Source: Clostridia bacterium
Lineage (GTDB): Bacteria > Bacillota > Clostridia > Christensenellales > Aristaeellaceae
Direction of reading: 5' to 3'
Assembly: GCA_017471885.1 (NCBI GenBank)
Contig: JAFURI010000087.1
Coordinates: 1 to 57,157, forward strand
Length of the DNA: 57,157 bases
Both the position numbers and the translations under genes were made by a program. Position 1 is the stretch's first letter, and every line of letters begins with the position of its first letter. This document shows positions 23,313 through 33,305 of this stretch, in pieces. The notes under the pieces are model-generated. The model worked only from the letters and a program-made list of their open reading frames with translations, was not told where the DNA came from and did no database searches.

Positions 23313-24646
23313 TGGCAAGACCCCTTGTAGCAATCGTGGGCCGTCCCAACGTGGGCAAGTCCACCTTCTTCAATAAGATTACGGGCAAGCGCATCTCCAT
23401 TGTGGAGGATACGCCCGGCGTCACCCGCGACCGCATCTATGCGGACGTGGAATGGCAGAACCGCAAGTTTACCGTCATCGACACCGGCGGTATCGATCCC
23501 CGCAGTGACGACGTGCTGCTCTCTCAGATGCGCCGTCAGGCGGAAATCGCCATGGATACCGCAGACGTGATCTGCTTCTTCACCGACGGCCGCGACGGCC
23601 TCACCGACGACGACCGCGAGGTGGCCAATCTTCTGCGCAAGACCAAGAAGCCTCTGCTGCTGGTGGTCAACAAGCTGGATCACATCAATCTGAACGACAA
23701 CATGTACGAGTTCTATGAGCTGGGTCTGGGCGACCCCATCGCCATCAGCGCCATCAACATGCTGGGTCTGGGCGACCTGCTGGAGGAAATCTGCAAGCAG
23801 CTGCCCCCGCCGGATGAGGATGAAATGGAGGAAGAGGATCATGTGCTGCAGCTGGCTGTGGTGGGCCGCCCCAACGTGGGCAAGTCCTCCCTGACCAACC
23901 GTCTGCTGGGTCAGGAACGCACCATGGTGTCCGACATCGCCGGCACCACCCGCGACGCCATCGATACCAGGTTCACCGCTTCCAACGGCACCGAGTACAA
24001 CATCATCGACACCGCCGGTATCCGCCGCAAGAGCCAGATTGAGGATGAATCCCTTGAACGCTACAGCGTGCTGCGCTCCATTGCCGCCATCCGCCGCTGC
24101 GACGTGGCGCTGCTGCTGATTGACGCGCAGGACGGCGTGACCGAGCAGGATACCAAGATTGCAGGCCTCATCCGTGAGGAAGGCAAGGCCGTAGTGGTCG
24201 TCGTCAACAAATGGGACGCCATCGAGAAGGAAACCGGCACCCTTGAAAGCTACAGGAAGAAGGTGCTGGATGATCTGAACTTCATGAGCTACGCCCCGGT
24301 GCTGTTCATCTCCGCCATGACCGGTCAGCGCTCTCACACCGTGCTGGATATGGTGGATCAGGTCTGGGCACAGGCCAGCAAGCGCGTGCCCACCGGCGTA
24401 CTCAACGACGTGCTGGCGGACGCTACCAGCGCCCTGCAGCCGCCCATGACCGGCGGCCGCCGCCTGAAGATCTATTACCTGACCCAGCAGTCTGTATGCC
24501 CGCCCACCTTTATCCTCTTTGTCAACGACGAAAAGCTGATGCATTTCGCCTACGAGCGTTATCTAGAAAACTATTTCCGCAAGACGTTCGACTTCACCGG
24601 TACGCCCATCCGCTTCATCCTGCGCGAGAAGAAGAAGGAGAACTGA
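23312..24646 (+). CDS. der: GTPase Der (EngA)
   Basis: The 444-residue protein has two GTPase domains, each with GRPNVGKS (residues about 9 and 184), DTGGI / DTAGI, and NKLD / NKWD, plus a C-terminal KH-like domain. Der is an essential 50S assembly factor. The start overlaps the stop of the upstream gene by one base (TAATG). plsY follows after 4 nt, indicating one operon. Confidence 0.96.
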   Translation: MARPLVAIVGRPNVGKSTFFNKITGKRISIVEDTPGVTRDRIYADVEWQNRKFTVIDTGGIDPRSDDVLLSQMRRQAEIAMDTADVICFFTDGRDGLTDDDREVANLLRKTKKPLLLVVNKLDHINLNDNMYEFYELGLGDPIAISAINMLGLGDLLEEICKQLPPPDEDEMEEEDHVLQLAVVGRPNVGKSSLTNRLLGQERTMVSDIAGTTRDAIDTRFTASNGTEYNIIDTAGIRRKSQIEDESLERYSVLRSIAAIRRCDVALLLIDAQDGVTEQDTKIAGLIREEGKAVVVVVNKWDAIEKETGTLESYRKKVLDDLNFMSYAPVLFISAMTGQRSHTVLDMVDQVWAQASKRVPTGVLNDVLADATSALQPPMTGGRRLKIYYLTQQSVCPPTFILFVNDEKLMHFAYERYLENYFRKTFDFTGTPIRFILREKKKEN

Positions 24647-24650
24647 CCAC

Positions 24651-25253
24651 ATGCAGATTCTGTACTACATCCTGCTTGCGCTGGGCGCGTACCTGTGCGG
24701 CTCCGTATCCACCGGTATTCTGGTCTCCAAGGTCATGCACGGCCCCAACCTGCGTGAAGTCGGCAGCAAGAACACCGGCGCGTCCAACGTACTGCGCACC
24801 ATGGGTGTTCCCGCCGCAGCCATCACCTTTGTGGGCGATATTCTCAAGGCGCTGATCCCCTGCGTGATCGGCAAGGCGCTCCTCGGACTGAACGGCGCCA
24901 TGATCGGCGGTCTGTTCGCCATTCTGGGCCACAACTGGCCCGTGTTCTTCCAGTTCAAGGGCGGCAAGGGCGTGGCCAGCACCTGCGCCGTGATGCTGGT
25001 GTGCTTCTGGTGGCAGGCCATCATCTGCTATGTGGTCGCCATCTCCACCATCGCCGTCACCCGCTTCATCTCTCTTGGCTCCATGGTGCTGGTAAGCCTG
25101 TACGCCATCCTCGTCATCTGCAGTAACCCCGGCAGCTGGCTGGCCATCCTGTGGGTGCTGCTGCTGGCTGGTCTGTGCATCTGGCGTCACCGTGCCAACA
25201 TCGGCCGCCTGCTCAAGGGCAACGAGGCCAAGATCGGCCAGAAGGTCAAGTAA
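24651..25253 (+). CDS. plsY: Acyl-phosphate:glycerol-3-phosphate acyltransferase PlsY
   Basis: The 200-residue membrane protein has several helices and the three PlsY loop motifs: [27 protein letters not shown] and the glycine-rich [18 protein letters not shown]. It transfers an acyl chain from acyl phosphate to glycerol 3-phosphate, the first step of phospholipid synthesis. Its position between der and lepA suggests co-expression with ribosome factors. Confidence 0.95.
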   Translation: MQILYYILLALGAYLCGSVSTGILVSKVMHGPNLREVGSKNTGASNVLRTMGVPAAAITFVGDILKALIPCVIGKALLGLNGAMIGGLFAILGHNWPVFFQFKGGKGVASTCAVMLVCFWWQAIICYVVAISTIAVTRFISLGSMVLVSLYAILVICSNPGSWLAILWVLLLAGLCIWRHRANIGRLLKGNEAKIGQKVK

Positions 25254-25284
25254 CTCATCTACCACACAACGGAGGAGAATCCCT

Positions 25285-27089
<1,805 letters not shown>

Positions 27090-27090
<1 letters not shown>

Positions 27091-27752
27091 TGAAAGCTGG
27101 TGAGCGTGTGCGCCTTGCTCAAAAGGAATTCGGTTCCCTGTGGCGGCGCGCCCATACGGACGGCCGACTTCAGGAGCCGCCGTCCCGCATCACCCGGCAG
27201 ATGATCGCCTCCGTGTATGAGGATCCCACCCGCCGCCCCCTGACGGTATGCTTCACCGGTCATCGTCAGCTGAACCGCGACCTGCTGCCCGATCTGCAAA
27301 CGCGGCTGCAGCTGCTGCTGGAGGAGCTGTACCGGAAGGGCTACCGCGACTTCATGAGCGGCGGCGCGCTGGGGTTTGATCTGCTGGCGGCCGAGCATGT
27401 GCTGCAGCTGCGCAAAGCCCATCCCGACGTGCGGCTGATCATGGTGCTCCCCTGCAGCAATCAGGCCATGCGGTGGAACCGGCAGGACAGCATCCGCTAT
27501 GAACGGATCCTCTACGATGCCGACGAAACCCGAGTGCTGTCCTCCGCCTACTATCAGGGCTGCATGCTGGTGCGCAACCGGCACATGGTCAACTACAGCT
27601 CGCTGTGCGTGTGCTACATGCTGCGCCTCAAAGGCGGCACCGTATCCACAGTCGCCTATGCCATGCAGCAGGATGTTCCGGTGATCAATCTTGCCATGGA
27701 CACGCCTTCCGCCTATCTGCGTGATGGCTTCCAGGAATATGAGGACAACTGA
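27090..27752 (+). CDS. YpsA/DUF1273-like SLOG superfamily protein
   Basis: The 220-residue protein has a basic N-terminal extension of about 50 residues, then a Rossmann-like domain with VCFTGHRQL, the YRDFMSGGALGFDLLAAE segment, LIMVLPCSNQA and a later SLCVCYMLRLKGGTVSTVAYA. These match YpsA-type (DUF1273) SLOG proteins, which are thought to bind nucleotides; YpsA in Bacillus influences cell division. The N-terminal extension is longer than usual. Its start overlaps the lepA stop, so it is coupled to lepA. Confidence 0.75.
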
Positions 27753-27754
27753 AA

Positions 27755-27791
27755 CCTTCATGTCCAGCGCTTCCGTAATGAAGGCGCTGGA
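27755..27791 (+). other. Two mutually exclusive hairpins before hemW
   Basis: CCTTCAT (27755-27761) can pair with ATGAAGG (27778-27784), or TCCAGCGC (27763-27770) can pair with GCGCTGGA (27784-27791). The two share base 27784 and interleave, so only one can form fully. No T-run follows. This 60-nt gap could hold a processing site or a weak attenuator. Confidence 0.35.
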
Positions 27792-27812
27792 TCTTTCGTA
27801 TCCGGAGGATTT

Positions 27813-28961
27813 ATGGAACTGTACATCCACATTCCGTTCTGCAAAAGCAAGTGCCGGTATTGCGACTTCGCCTCCTACGCCGGTCAGGAGCAAAAAATGT
27901 CCGCATACGTGGACGCGCTGCTGGAGGAAGCCGCCGTGCGCGCTGCGCAGCTTCAGTATCCGCAGATGGACACCGTTTTTATCGGCGGAGGCACGCCTTC
28001 CCTGCTGCCTGCTCATCTGCTGGACAGGCTCCTGTCCGGTCTGAAGGAGCTTTTCCCTCTGTCTCCCGGCGCGGAGTTCACCAGCGAAGCCAATCCCGGG
28101 ACGCTGACCTGCGAATGGCTGACCGCCGCCGTTTCCCACGGCGTAAACCGCATTTCCATGGGCATGCAGGCGTATCAGCCGGAGCTGCTGCGCACACTGG
28201 GACGCATTCACACCTTCGACGAGGTGAAGGAATCGGTCGCCCTCTGCCGTGAGCATGGGGTAAAGAATATCAGCCTCGACCTGATGTTCGGCCTCCCCGG
28301 CCAGACAGAGGCGCAATGGCTGGAAACCCTGCGCATGGCGCTGACCCTTGAGCCGGAGCATCTGTCCTGCTACGGTCTGATTCCCGAGGAAGGCACACCC
28401 CTGACCGCAGATTTGAAGTCCGGCAGGCTCTCTCTCCCGGATGAGGAGGCTGAGCGCCGCATGTATGACGCTGCGCTGGCGCTCCTTCATTCCCATGGTT
28501 ACGAACAGTATGAGATCAGCAACTTCGCCCTTCCCGGCTATGAGTGCAGGCATAATCTGGGCTACTGGCGGCAGATACCCTATCTGGGACTGGGCGCGTC
28601 CGCCAGCTCCATGCTGAGGAATACGCCCGAGGTCTTCTGCCTGCGGGAAACCAATCCTCCTTCGTTGGAGGAATATCTGCGCATGTGCCGGAATCAGGCA
28701 TGGACTTGCCGCGAGACAGTCGCCGTCTCCCCCGAAGAGGCCCGCTTTGAGACGCTGATGCTGGGTCTGCGCACCACACAGGGCGTATCAGAGGCGGCGT
28801 ATGCCGCACTGCACCGCCGTTCCCTCCACGAGGATTACGGCGACAGGCTGTACCCCCTGATGCAGCAGGGTTTCCTACAGCATCAGGACGGCTGGTGGAG
28901 CCTCACCCGCAAGGGCATGGACGTGCAGAACGCAGTGCTGGTGGAGCTGATGGACGACTGA
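27813..28961 (+). CDS. hemW: Radical SAM protein HemW (heme chaperone)
   Basis: The 382-residue protein begins HIPFCKSKCRYCDFASYAG, the Cx3Cx2C motif of HemW-type radical SAM proteins. It then has FIGGGTPSLLP, GVNRISMGMQAYQPELL, and SLDLMFGLPGQT, with a C-terminal HemN_C-like domain. HemW was long called an oxygen-independent coproporphyrinogen oxidase, but homologues bind and deliver heme; the reading GMQ in place of the usual GVQ is minor. GGAGGATTT precedes the start. It often follows lepA in Firmicutes, as here. Confidence 0.92.
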   Translation: MELYIHIPFCKSKCRYCDFASYAGQEQKMSAYVDALLEEAAVRAAQLQYPQMDTVFIGGGTPSLLPAHLLDRLLSGLKELFPLSPGAEFTSEANPGTLTCEWLTAAVSHGVNRISMGMQAYQPELLRTLGRIHTFDEVKESVALCREHGVKNISLDLMFGLPGQTEAQWLETLRMALTLEPEHLSCYGLIPEEGTPLTADLKSGRLSLPDEEAERRMYDAALALLHSHGYEQYEISNFALPGYECRHNLGYWRQIPYLGLGASASSMLRNTPEVFCLRETNPPSLEEYLRMCRNQAWTCRETVAVSPEEARFETLMLGLRTTQGVSEAAYAALHRRSLHEDYGDRLYPLMQQGFLQHQDGWWSLTRKGMDVQNAVLVELMDD

Positions 28962-28969
28962 ACGGGCAC

Positions 28970-28995
28970 AAAAAAAGGAACCTCCGACAGGTTCC
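28970..28995 (-). terminator. Second terminator-like hairpin downstream of the tmRNA
   Basis: On the minus strand GGAACCT (28995-28989) pairs with AGGTTCC (28983-28977) across a 5-nt loop, followed by seven T. It stands 104 bp beyond the main tmRNA terminator and 8 bp from the hemW stop. Confidence 0.65.
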
Positions 28996-29098
28996 AAGGC
29001 TGGGATTATACAAAGAATCTTTCGCGGGAATTCTGTCGGGGTTCATCAATAGTACAGCACATCTTCCGCAGGAAATACAAGGCCCCGTATGTGCCGCC

Positions 29099-29138
29099 AA
29101 AACAAAAACCCGCGCCGGAAAAGATCACCGGCGCGGGT
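29099..29138. terminator. Bidirectional terminator of ssrA and hemW
   Basis: ACCCGCGCCGG (29108-29118) pairs with CCGGCGCGGGT (29128-29138). On the minus strand it is followed by TTTTGTTTTGG, and on the plus strand by TTT, so it should serve mainly the tmRNA. Confidence 0.85.
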
Positions 29139-29142
29139 TTTG

Positions 29143-29166
29143 CTGTCGGATCAGCTGATCCGACAG
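29143..29166. repeat. 24-bp perfect palindrome just after the tmRNA 3' end
   Basis: CTGTCGGATCAG at 29143-29154 is followed by its exact reverse complement at 29155-29166, with no spacer. In the tmRNA precursor it would form a stem of 10-11 bp 7 nt downstream of the mature 3' end, which suggests a processing signal, or it could be a site for a dimeric protein. Confidence 0.7.
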
Positions 29167-29172
29167 ACGAAG

Positions 29173-29514
29173 TGGAGATGAGGGGAGTCGAACCCCTGTC
29201 CGAAGGCTCGCTAACGGGACCTTCTCCGAGCGCAGTCAGTATTTTGACATTCCCTCAGCCGAGCGCCCACTGACAGGCTATCGGCGTCAGTAGCTTCATA
29301 TTACGGACGTACCGCAAAGCTTTGGCACGTTCGTTCCCCGCGTTAATGACGCTGGTTACCGGGCACGCGGGCAGCCCGGGCCAACGTCACGGCATTAAGC
29401 CGCGAAAGCGAAATCGCTATTGTCAGTTACTTTTTTTCCCCGTTTTATCGTGGTCAGGGGCCACGGCTCGCTTATCCCGCCCTCGACAACCCCCGTCGAA
29501 ACCGGATCATCCCC
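29173..29514 (-). ncRNA. ssrA: Transfer-messenger RNA (tmRNA)
   Basis: The 5' end GGGGATGATCCGGTTTCGAC and the 3' end GGGGTTCGACTCCCCTCATC followed by TCCA form a tRNA-like domain; GGGGATG pairs with CATCTCC with one G-U pair. The internal frame after GTAACT reads GAC AAT AGC GAT TTC GCT TTC GCG GCT TAA, giving the tag (A)DNSDFAFAA; the exact resume codon is inferred. The 3' CCA is not encoded (ACTT follows), so it must be added. tmRNA rescues stalled ribosomes with SmpB, whose gene lies just upstream on the same strand. Ends are placed from the acceptor stem. Confidence 0.93.
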
Positions 29515-29586
29515 ATGTGCATGAGGATCAAAACCGAGTGGATGACTGACAATCATCGCCTTCATCTATGGTAACAGCAACGCTGT

Positions 29587-30057
29587 TTACCGCTTCTGGA
29601 AATCACGCATGGCGCGCTGAATCTCGCGGTCCGTATCGCGCTTGGCGATGGTATCCCGCTTGTCGTAGCTGTGCTTGCCCTTGCACAGGCCCAGCTGCAG
29701 CTTCATGCGCCCGTCCTTCAGATAAATCTCCAAAGGCACCAGCGTGTAGCCCTGCCGCGCCACAAGACCGTCCAGCTTGCGGATCTCGCTCTTGTGCATC
29801 AGCAGCTTTTTGGGGCGCAGCGGATCACGGTTGAAGATATTGCCCTGCTCGTATGGGCTGATGTGCATACCTTCCACCCAGATCTCGCCCTGGCGGATCT
29901 GCGCCCAGCTCTCCTTCAGGTTCACACGGCCCTGCCGCATGGACTTGACCTCCGTGCCGAAAAGCTGCAGGCCGCACTCATAGCGCTCCTCCACAAAGTA
30001 ATCATGGAAGGCCTTGCGGTTCTGCGCCACGGTCTTTATTCCCTTCTGATGCGGCAA
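29587..30057 (-). CDS. smpB: SsrA-binding protein SmpB
   Basis: The protein of about 156 residues has [20 protein letters not shown] at the N-terminus, [20 protein letters not shown], the [20 protein letters not shown] segment, and a basic C-terminal tail ([20 protein letters not shown]). SmpB carries tmRNA to stalled ribosomes. I prefer the TTG at 30057: it lies 7 nt after a GGAGG site, whereas the ATG codons at 30078 and 30075 contain that site within the frame and have only weak signals. The tmRNA gene follows 72 nt downstream. Confidence 0.94.
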   Translation of the reverse strand: MPHQKGIKTVAQNRKAFHDYFVEERYECGLQLFGTEVKSMRQGRVNLKESWAQIRQGEIWVEGMHISPYEQGNIFNRDPLRPKKLLMHKSEIRKLDGLVARQGYTLVPLEIYLKDGRMKLQLGLCKGKHSYDKRDTIAKRDTDREIQRAMRDFQKR

Positions 30058-30098
30058 CAAACCCCCTCCCTTCATCATGATACCCTGTCAGGTATTTT

Positions 30099-30127
30099 AG
30101 TATAACATACTCCCGGATGCTTTGCAA
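30099..30127 (-). promoter_or_regulatory. Sigma-A promoter of smpB
   Basis: TTGCAA (30127-30122), 17 bp spacer, TATACT (30104-30099) on the minus strand. The -35 hexamer is shared with the divergent proA promoter. Confidence 0.75.
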
Positions 30128-30149
30128 TCATGAATTTTTCTGCTATAAT
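30122..30149 (+). promoter_or_regulatory. Sigma-A promoter of proA
   Basis: TTGCAA (30122-30127), 16 bp spacer, TATAAT (30144-30149). TTGCAA is its own reverse complement, so the same six bases serve as -35 box for the divergent smpB promoter. Confidence 0.72.
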
Positions 30150-30178
30150 GGAGTGGATTCGACTGGAGGCTGATACTG

Positions 30179-31477
30179 ATGAATGATCTTCACCTGATGG
30201 CAACCCGGTCCCGCGCTGCCGCATGGACGCTGGCCGCTTCCTCCGTGGAGGCGCGCAATGCCGCCCTGCTGGCCATGGCTGATGAACTGAACGCCCGGCG
30301 CGAGGAAATCTTTGCCGCCAATTGCCAGGATATTGATATTGCCCGTGAATCTGATCTGGCCGCTCCCCTGCTGGGACGGCTCCGTTTCCGCGAGGAGAAG
30401 CTCAAGGCCGTGACCGACGGTCTTCGCGCACTGGCTGGATTGCCCGATCCCATCGGTCAGACCACCCTCTCCCGCGAGCTGACAGAAGGCCTCAAACTCT
30501 ACCGCGTCACCTGCCCCATCGGCGTAATCGGTGTGATTTTCGAGAGCCGCCCCGACGCGCTGGTGCAGATTGCGTCCCTCGCGCTCAAGAGCGGCAACGC
30601 TGTGCTGCTCAAGGGAGGTCGTGAAGCTGCGCATACCAACGCCGCCCTTTGCGGCGCGCTGCGGGCAGCAGCGGAGAAATCCGGCCTTCCCGCTGATTTT
30701 GCCCAGCTGATGGAAAGCCGCGAGGACGTAGCCGCCATGCTCAAGGAGGATACGCTGATCGACCTGATCATTCCCCGCGGCAGCAACGCCTTCGTGCGCT
30801 ACATCATGGACAACAGCCGTATTCCCGTGCTGGGTCACGCAGACGGCATATGCCATGTATATGTGGACAAGGCTGCCGATATCGACATGGCCGTGCGCAT
30901 TGCCACGGACAGCAAGACGCAGAATGTGGCGGTGTGCAACGCCATGGAGACTCTGCTTGTTCACCGGGATATCGCCGCAGACTTCCTGCCTGCACTACTT
31001 CCCTGCATGCAGGAAAAGAATGTACGTCTGCTGGGCGACGAAACTGTCCAGGCCCTGATCCCCGTGGAACCCGCCACGGAAGAAGACTGGCACGCTGAGT
31101 ATCTGGATCTGACCCTGTCCATCCGCGTGGTGGACAGCCTGAACGACGCTGTCGACCATATCAACCGCTACGGAAGCCATCATACGGACTGCATCGTCAC
31201 GGACGATCAGGCTGCTGCGAAGGCTTTCCTGACCCGCGTGGACAGCGCAGGCGTGTACCACAATGTGTCCACCCGCTTTGCCGACGGCTTTGTGTACGGC
31301 TTCGGCGCAGAGGTTGGCATCGCCACGGGCAAGATTCACGCCCGCGGCCCCATGGGGCTGGAGGGACTGACCACCTACAAGTACAAGCTTCTGGGCAGCG
31401 GTCAGCTGATGACCGAAATGAAGAATGGTCAGCGCGCCTACACCCATGTGCTGCTGGACGAAAGCTGTCCTGTGTAA
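30179..31477 (+). CDS. proA: Glutamate-5-semialdehyde dehydrogenase (gamma-glutamyl phosphate reductase)
   Basis: The 432-residue enzyme reduces gamma-glutamyl phosphate to glutamate semialdehyde with NADPH in proline synthesis. Visible: VTCPIGVIGVIFESRPDALV, NAVLLKGGREA, the catalytic Cys in QNVAVCNAMETLL, and the C-terminal GAEVGIATGKIHARGPMGLE. Length is normal. GGAGGCTGATACTG precedes the ATG. The usual partner proB is not adjacent, so proline synthesis must draw on another locus. It opens an eight-gene plus-strand run. Confidence 0.94.
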   Translation: MNDLHLMATRSRAAAWTLAASSVEARNAALLAMADELNARREEIFAANCQDIDIARESDLAAPLLGRLRFREEKLKAVTDGLRALAGLPDPIGQTTLSRELTEGLKLYRVTCPIGVIGVIFESRPDALVQIASLALKSGNAVLLKGGREAAHTNAALCGALRAAAEKSGLPADFAQLMESREDVAAMLKEDTLIDLIIPRGSNAFVRYIMDNSRIPVLGHADGICHVYVDKAADIDMAVRIATDSKTQNVAVCNAMETLLVHRDIAADFLPALLPCMQEKNVRLLGDETVQALIPVEPATEEDWHAEYLDLTLSIRVVDSLNDAVDHINRYGSHHTDCIVTDDQAAAKAFLTRVDSAGVYHNVSTRFADGFVYGFGAEVGIATGKIHARGPMGLEGLTTYKYKLLGSGQLMTEMKNGQRAYTHVLLDESCPV

Positions 31478-31501
31478 TCCAACCGAAAGCGAGCGATCAC
31501 C

Positions 31502-32161
31502 TTGGTCGATACAGCCTTTGCCCTTTTTGATTTTGACGATACCCTCGCCCGTGGCGATTCCATCCTGCCTTACCTTATGTACTGCATCAGGCGCGGCAAG
31601 GCCCCGAAGACGCAGCTTCTCCGCGCCGCCTGCGGCTACGTCCGCTGGCTGCTGAATCCCGCCTCTGCCTCCGGCGCAAAGAAGTCCACCCTGACCTTCA
31701 TCAAGGGCATGAAGCAGGATGATATGGACGAGCTGGCCCGGGACTTCTTCCGCGAAAGCCAAAGCCGGAGGTTCTTTCAGGACGGTCTGAAGGAGCTGTG
31801 GAGGCTTCGCGGCGAGGGGTACCGTATTCTGGTGGTATCCGCCTCTGCGGAGGTCTACATGCGCGTGCTACCCGAATTCCTGCCGGTGGACGCGGTGCTG
31901 TGTACTGCCTGCCCGGTGGACGCAGACGGCTGCTATACGGGCGAGGTAGGCGACAACTGTAAGGGCGATGAAAAGCCCCGCAGGATTGAGGCATACCTGA
32001 AGACCCAGCAGCTGCGGCTGGACAAGTCCCGCTCCTGCGCCTACGGCGACTCCCCCTCCGACGCTCCCATGCTGCTGCTGACCGACGCTCCACGCCTGAT
32101 CAATCCCAAGAAGAAGCTGGCGGAAAAGCTGCCTCAGGCAGTCCGGCTCAGCTGGAAATAA
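31502..32161 (+). CDS. HAD-IB family phosphatase (SerB-like)
   Basis: The 219-residue protein has the HAD motif I DFDDTLARGDS at the N-terminus, motif II Ser in LVVSASAE near residue 115, and motif III with GDEKPRRIEAYL and YGDSPSDAPMLLL near 160-190. These define subfamily IB hydrolases that dephosphorylate phosphoserine, phosphoglycerol or similar small molecules. The substrate is unknown. The start is a TTG with a poor ribosome site 24 nt after proA, suggesting cotranscription. Confidence 0.8.
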   Translation: MVDTAFALFDFDDTLARGDSILPYLMYCIRRGKAPKTQLLRAACGYVRWLLNPASASGAKKSTLTFIKGMKQDDMDELARDFFRESQSRRFFQDGLKELWRLRGEGYRILVVSASAEVYMRVLPEFLPVDAVLCTACPVDADGCYTGEVGDNCKGDEKPRRIEAYLKTQQLRLDKSRSCAYGDSPSDAPMLLLTDAPRLINPKKKLAEKLPQAVRLSWK

Positions 32162-32186
32162 CAACACCCGAAAGGAGCAGATTCCC

Positions 32187-32720
32187 ATGGCCCAGAAGGC
32201 TACCGATATCGTGCTGGATTTTGCCCTTGAGCACTACGTCACCTCCACAAAAGTCAGCAGGGTGAACGGCAGGGACAAGAAGATCCGCGTCACCCGTTCC
32301 CAGCTGTCAAAGGATGCCGCGCAGAATCTGCTCAAGTACCTGACCAATCACGGCATGACCGAGGACGAGGCCGTCAGCCATATCACCCGGCGCTTCAACG
32401 TGGTGTTGACCGCACAGACCAAAGCGCCCTTCGGCCTGCGCCGGAAGAGCGACAACACGCTGCTCTACCTCGTCTGCGGCGTAGTGCTGATGCTGGGCGG
32501 CGCAGCCGGTTTGTTCGCTGCCTCCAACAAGACCCTGTACGGCTTCATCCTGCTGATGGGCGCCATGGTGCTGTGGACGGGGCTTGATCCCCTGCCCCGG
32601 GCTATGACGAAGTTCTGGCGGGAATACTGTCAGGACTTTGACGGCATGACCCTTGCCGATCTGGAAGCGCTGCATGAGCTGGTCGTCAAGACGGCACGAA
32701 AGAATTCGCTGGATCAGTAA
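32187..32720 (+). CDS. Small membrane protein of unknown function
   Basis: The 177-residue product has a charged N-terminal half (about 1-88, including KKIRVTRSQLSKDAAQNLLK) followed by two close hydrophobic helices (TLLYLVCGVVLMLGGAAGLF and YGFILLMGAMVLWTGL) and a short acidic C-terminus. I do not recognise the family. AAAGGAGCAG precedes the ATG. It lies between a HAD phosphatase and a GNAT gene in the proA run. Confidence 0.65.
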   Translation: MAQKATDIVLDFALEHYVTSTKVSRVNGRDKKIRVTRSQLSKDAAQNLLKYLTNHGMTEDEAVSHITRRFNVVLTAQTKAPFGLRRKSDNTLLYLVCGVVLMLGGAAGLFAASNKTLYGFILLMGAMVLWTGLDPLPRAMTKFWREYCQDFDGMTLADLEALHELVVKTARKNSLDQ

Positions 32721-32736
32721 AAGGACGTGAAAGGCC

Positions 32737-33297
32737 ATGACCGTAATCCGACGGATCACCCGCGAAACCGCCTCCACGGTGCAGATGATCACAGAACCCG
32801 TGCTTGCAGGCGACGTGACTCTGCTCAGGATTGGCCGCAACAGCCTTTCACTGGGGTACGTCCCCGCCAAGCCAGCCGCCATGACGGTCTTTCCTCCTGC
32901 CGAGCATGTTGATTTTTCCCTTGCGCTTTCGGACAGCTCCACAGCGCTGTTCGCGGCCTATGAGGAAGAAATGTGCATCGGTACGGCGCTCGTCCGCTGC
33001 CGCGAGGACGGCTGGGCAGACGTGGAGGATATCCGCGTGGCCGCCGTACACTGCCGCAAGGGTATTGCCCGTTCCCTGCTGGACGCCTGCGAGGCCTTCG
33101 CCCTTCGCCATGGCTGCGAGGGTCTGCACATGGCCGTTCCTGATTCCAATCCCGGTGCGTGCCAGTTTGCCGAAAAGACCGGCTTCATCCTGCAGGGTTT
33201 TGACAAAGCTGCCCTCATCCTTACCGGCACAGAACGCGCCAAACCCCTTGCCGCACGTTCCGTGCTGCTCCATCTTTATCGAAACAAGAAAGGTTGA
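32737..33297 (+). CDS. GNAT family N-acetyltransferase
   Basis: The 186-residue protein has a degenerate N-terminal half and a C-terminal GNAT core: VEDIRVAAVHCRKGIARSLL is the acetyl-CoA pyrophosphate loop (R/Q-x-x-G-x-A variant reading CRKGIA), followed by GLHMAVPDSNPGACQFAEKT and GFILQGF. The acceptor substrate cannot be predicted. GTGAAAGGCC lies before the ATG, 16 nt after the previous gene. Confidence 0.72.
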   Translation: MTVIRRITRETASTVQMITEPVLAGDVTLLRIGRNSLSLGYVPAKPAAMTVFPPAEHVDFSLALSDSSTALFAAYEEEMCIGTALVRCREDGWADVEDIRVAAVHCRKGIARSLLDACEAFALRHGCEGLHMAVPDSNPGACQFAEKTGFILQGFDKAALILTGTERAKPLAARSVLLHLYRNKKG

Positions 33298-33305
33298 TAT
33301 ATCCC

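Noticed and set aside
28998-29098. Possible small RNA between the two terminators downstream of the tmRNA (TATAAT at about 29003-29009 on the minus strand)
   Set aside because: No matching -35 box at a proper distance, and the transcript would meet the next hairpin within about 10 nt.
28903-29100. 65-codon minus-strand frame near hemW with a Cys motif
   Set aside because: Overlaps the hemW 3' end and lies across a terminator; no ribosome site.
29173-29240. tRNA gene suggested by the TTCGA arm near 29190
   Set aside because: The arm belongs to the tRNA-like domain of tmRNA; the 5' half lies about 300 nt away.
33294-33305. TTG start for rluB at 33294
   Set aside because: Overlaps the previous stop and leaves the GAAAGG ribosome site too close; the ATG at 33306 is better.
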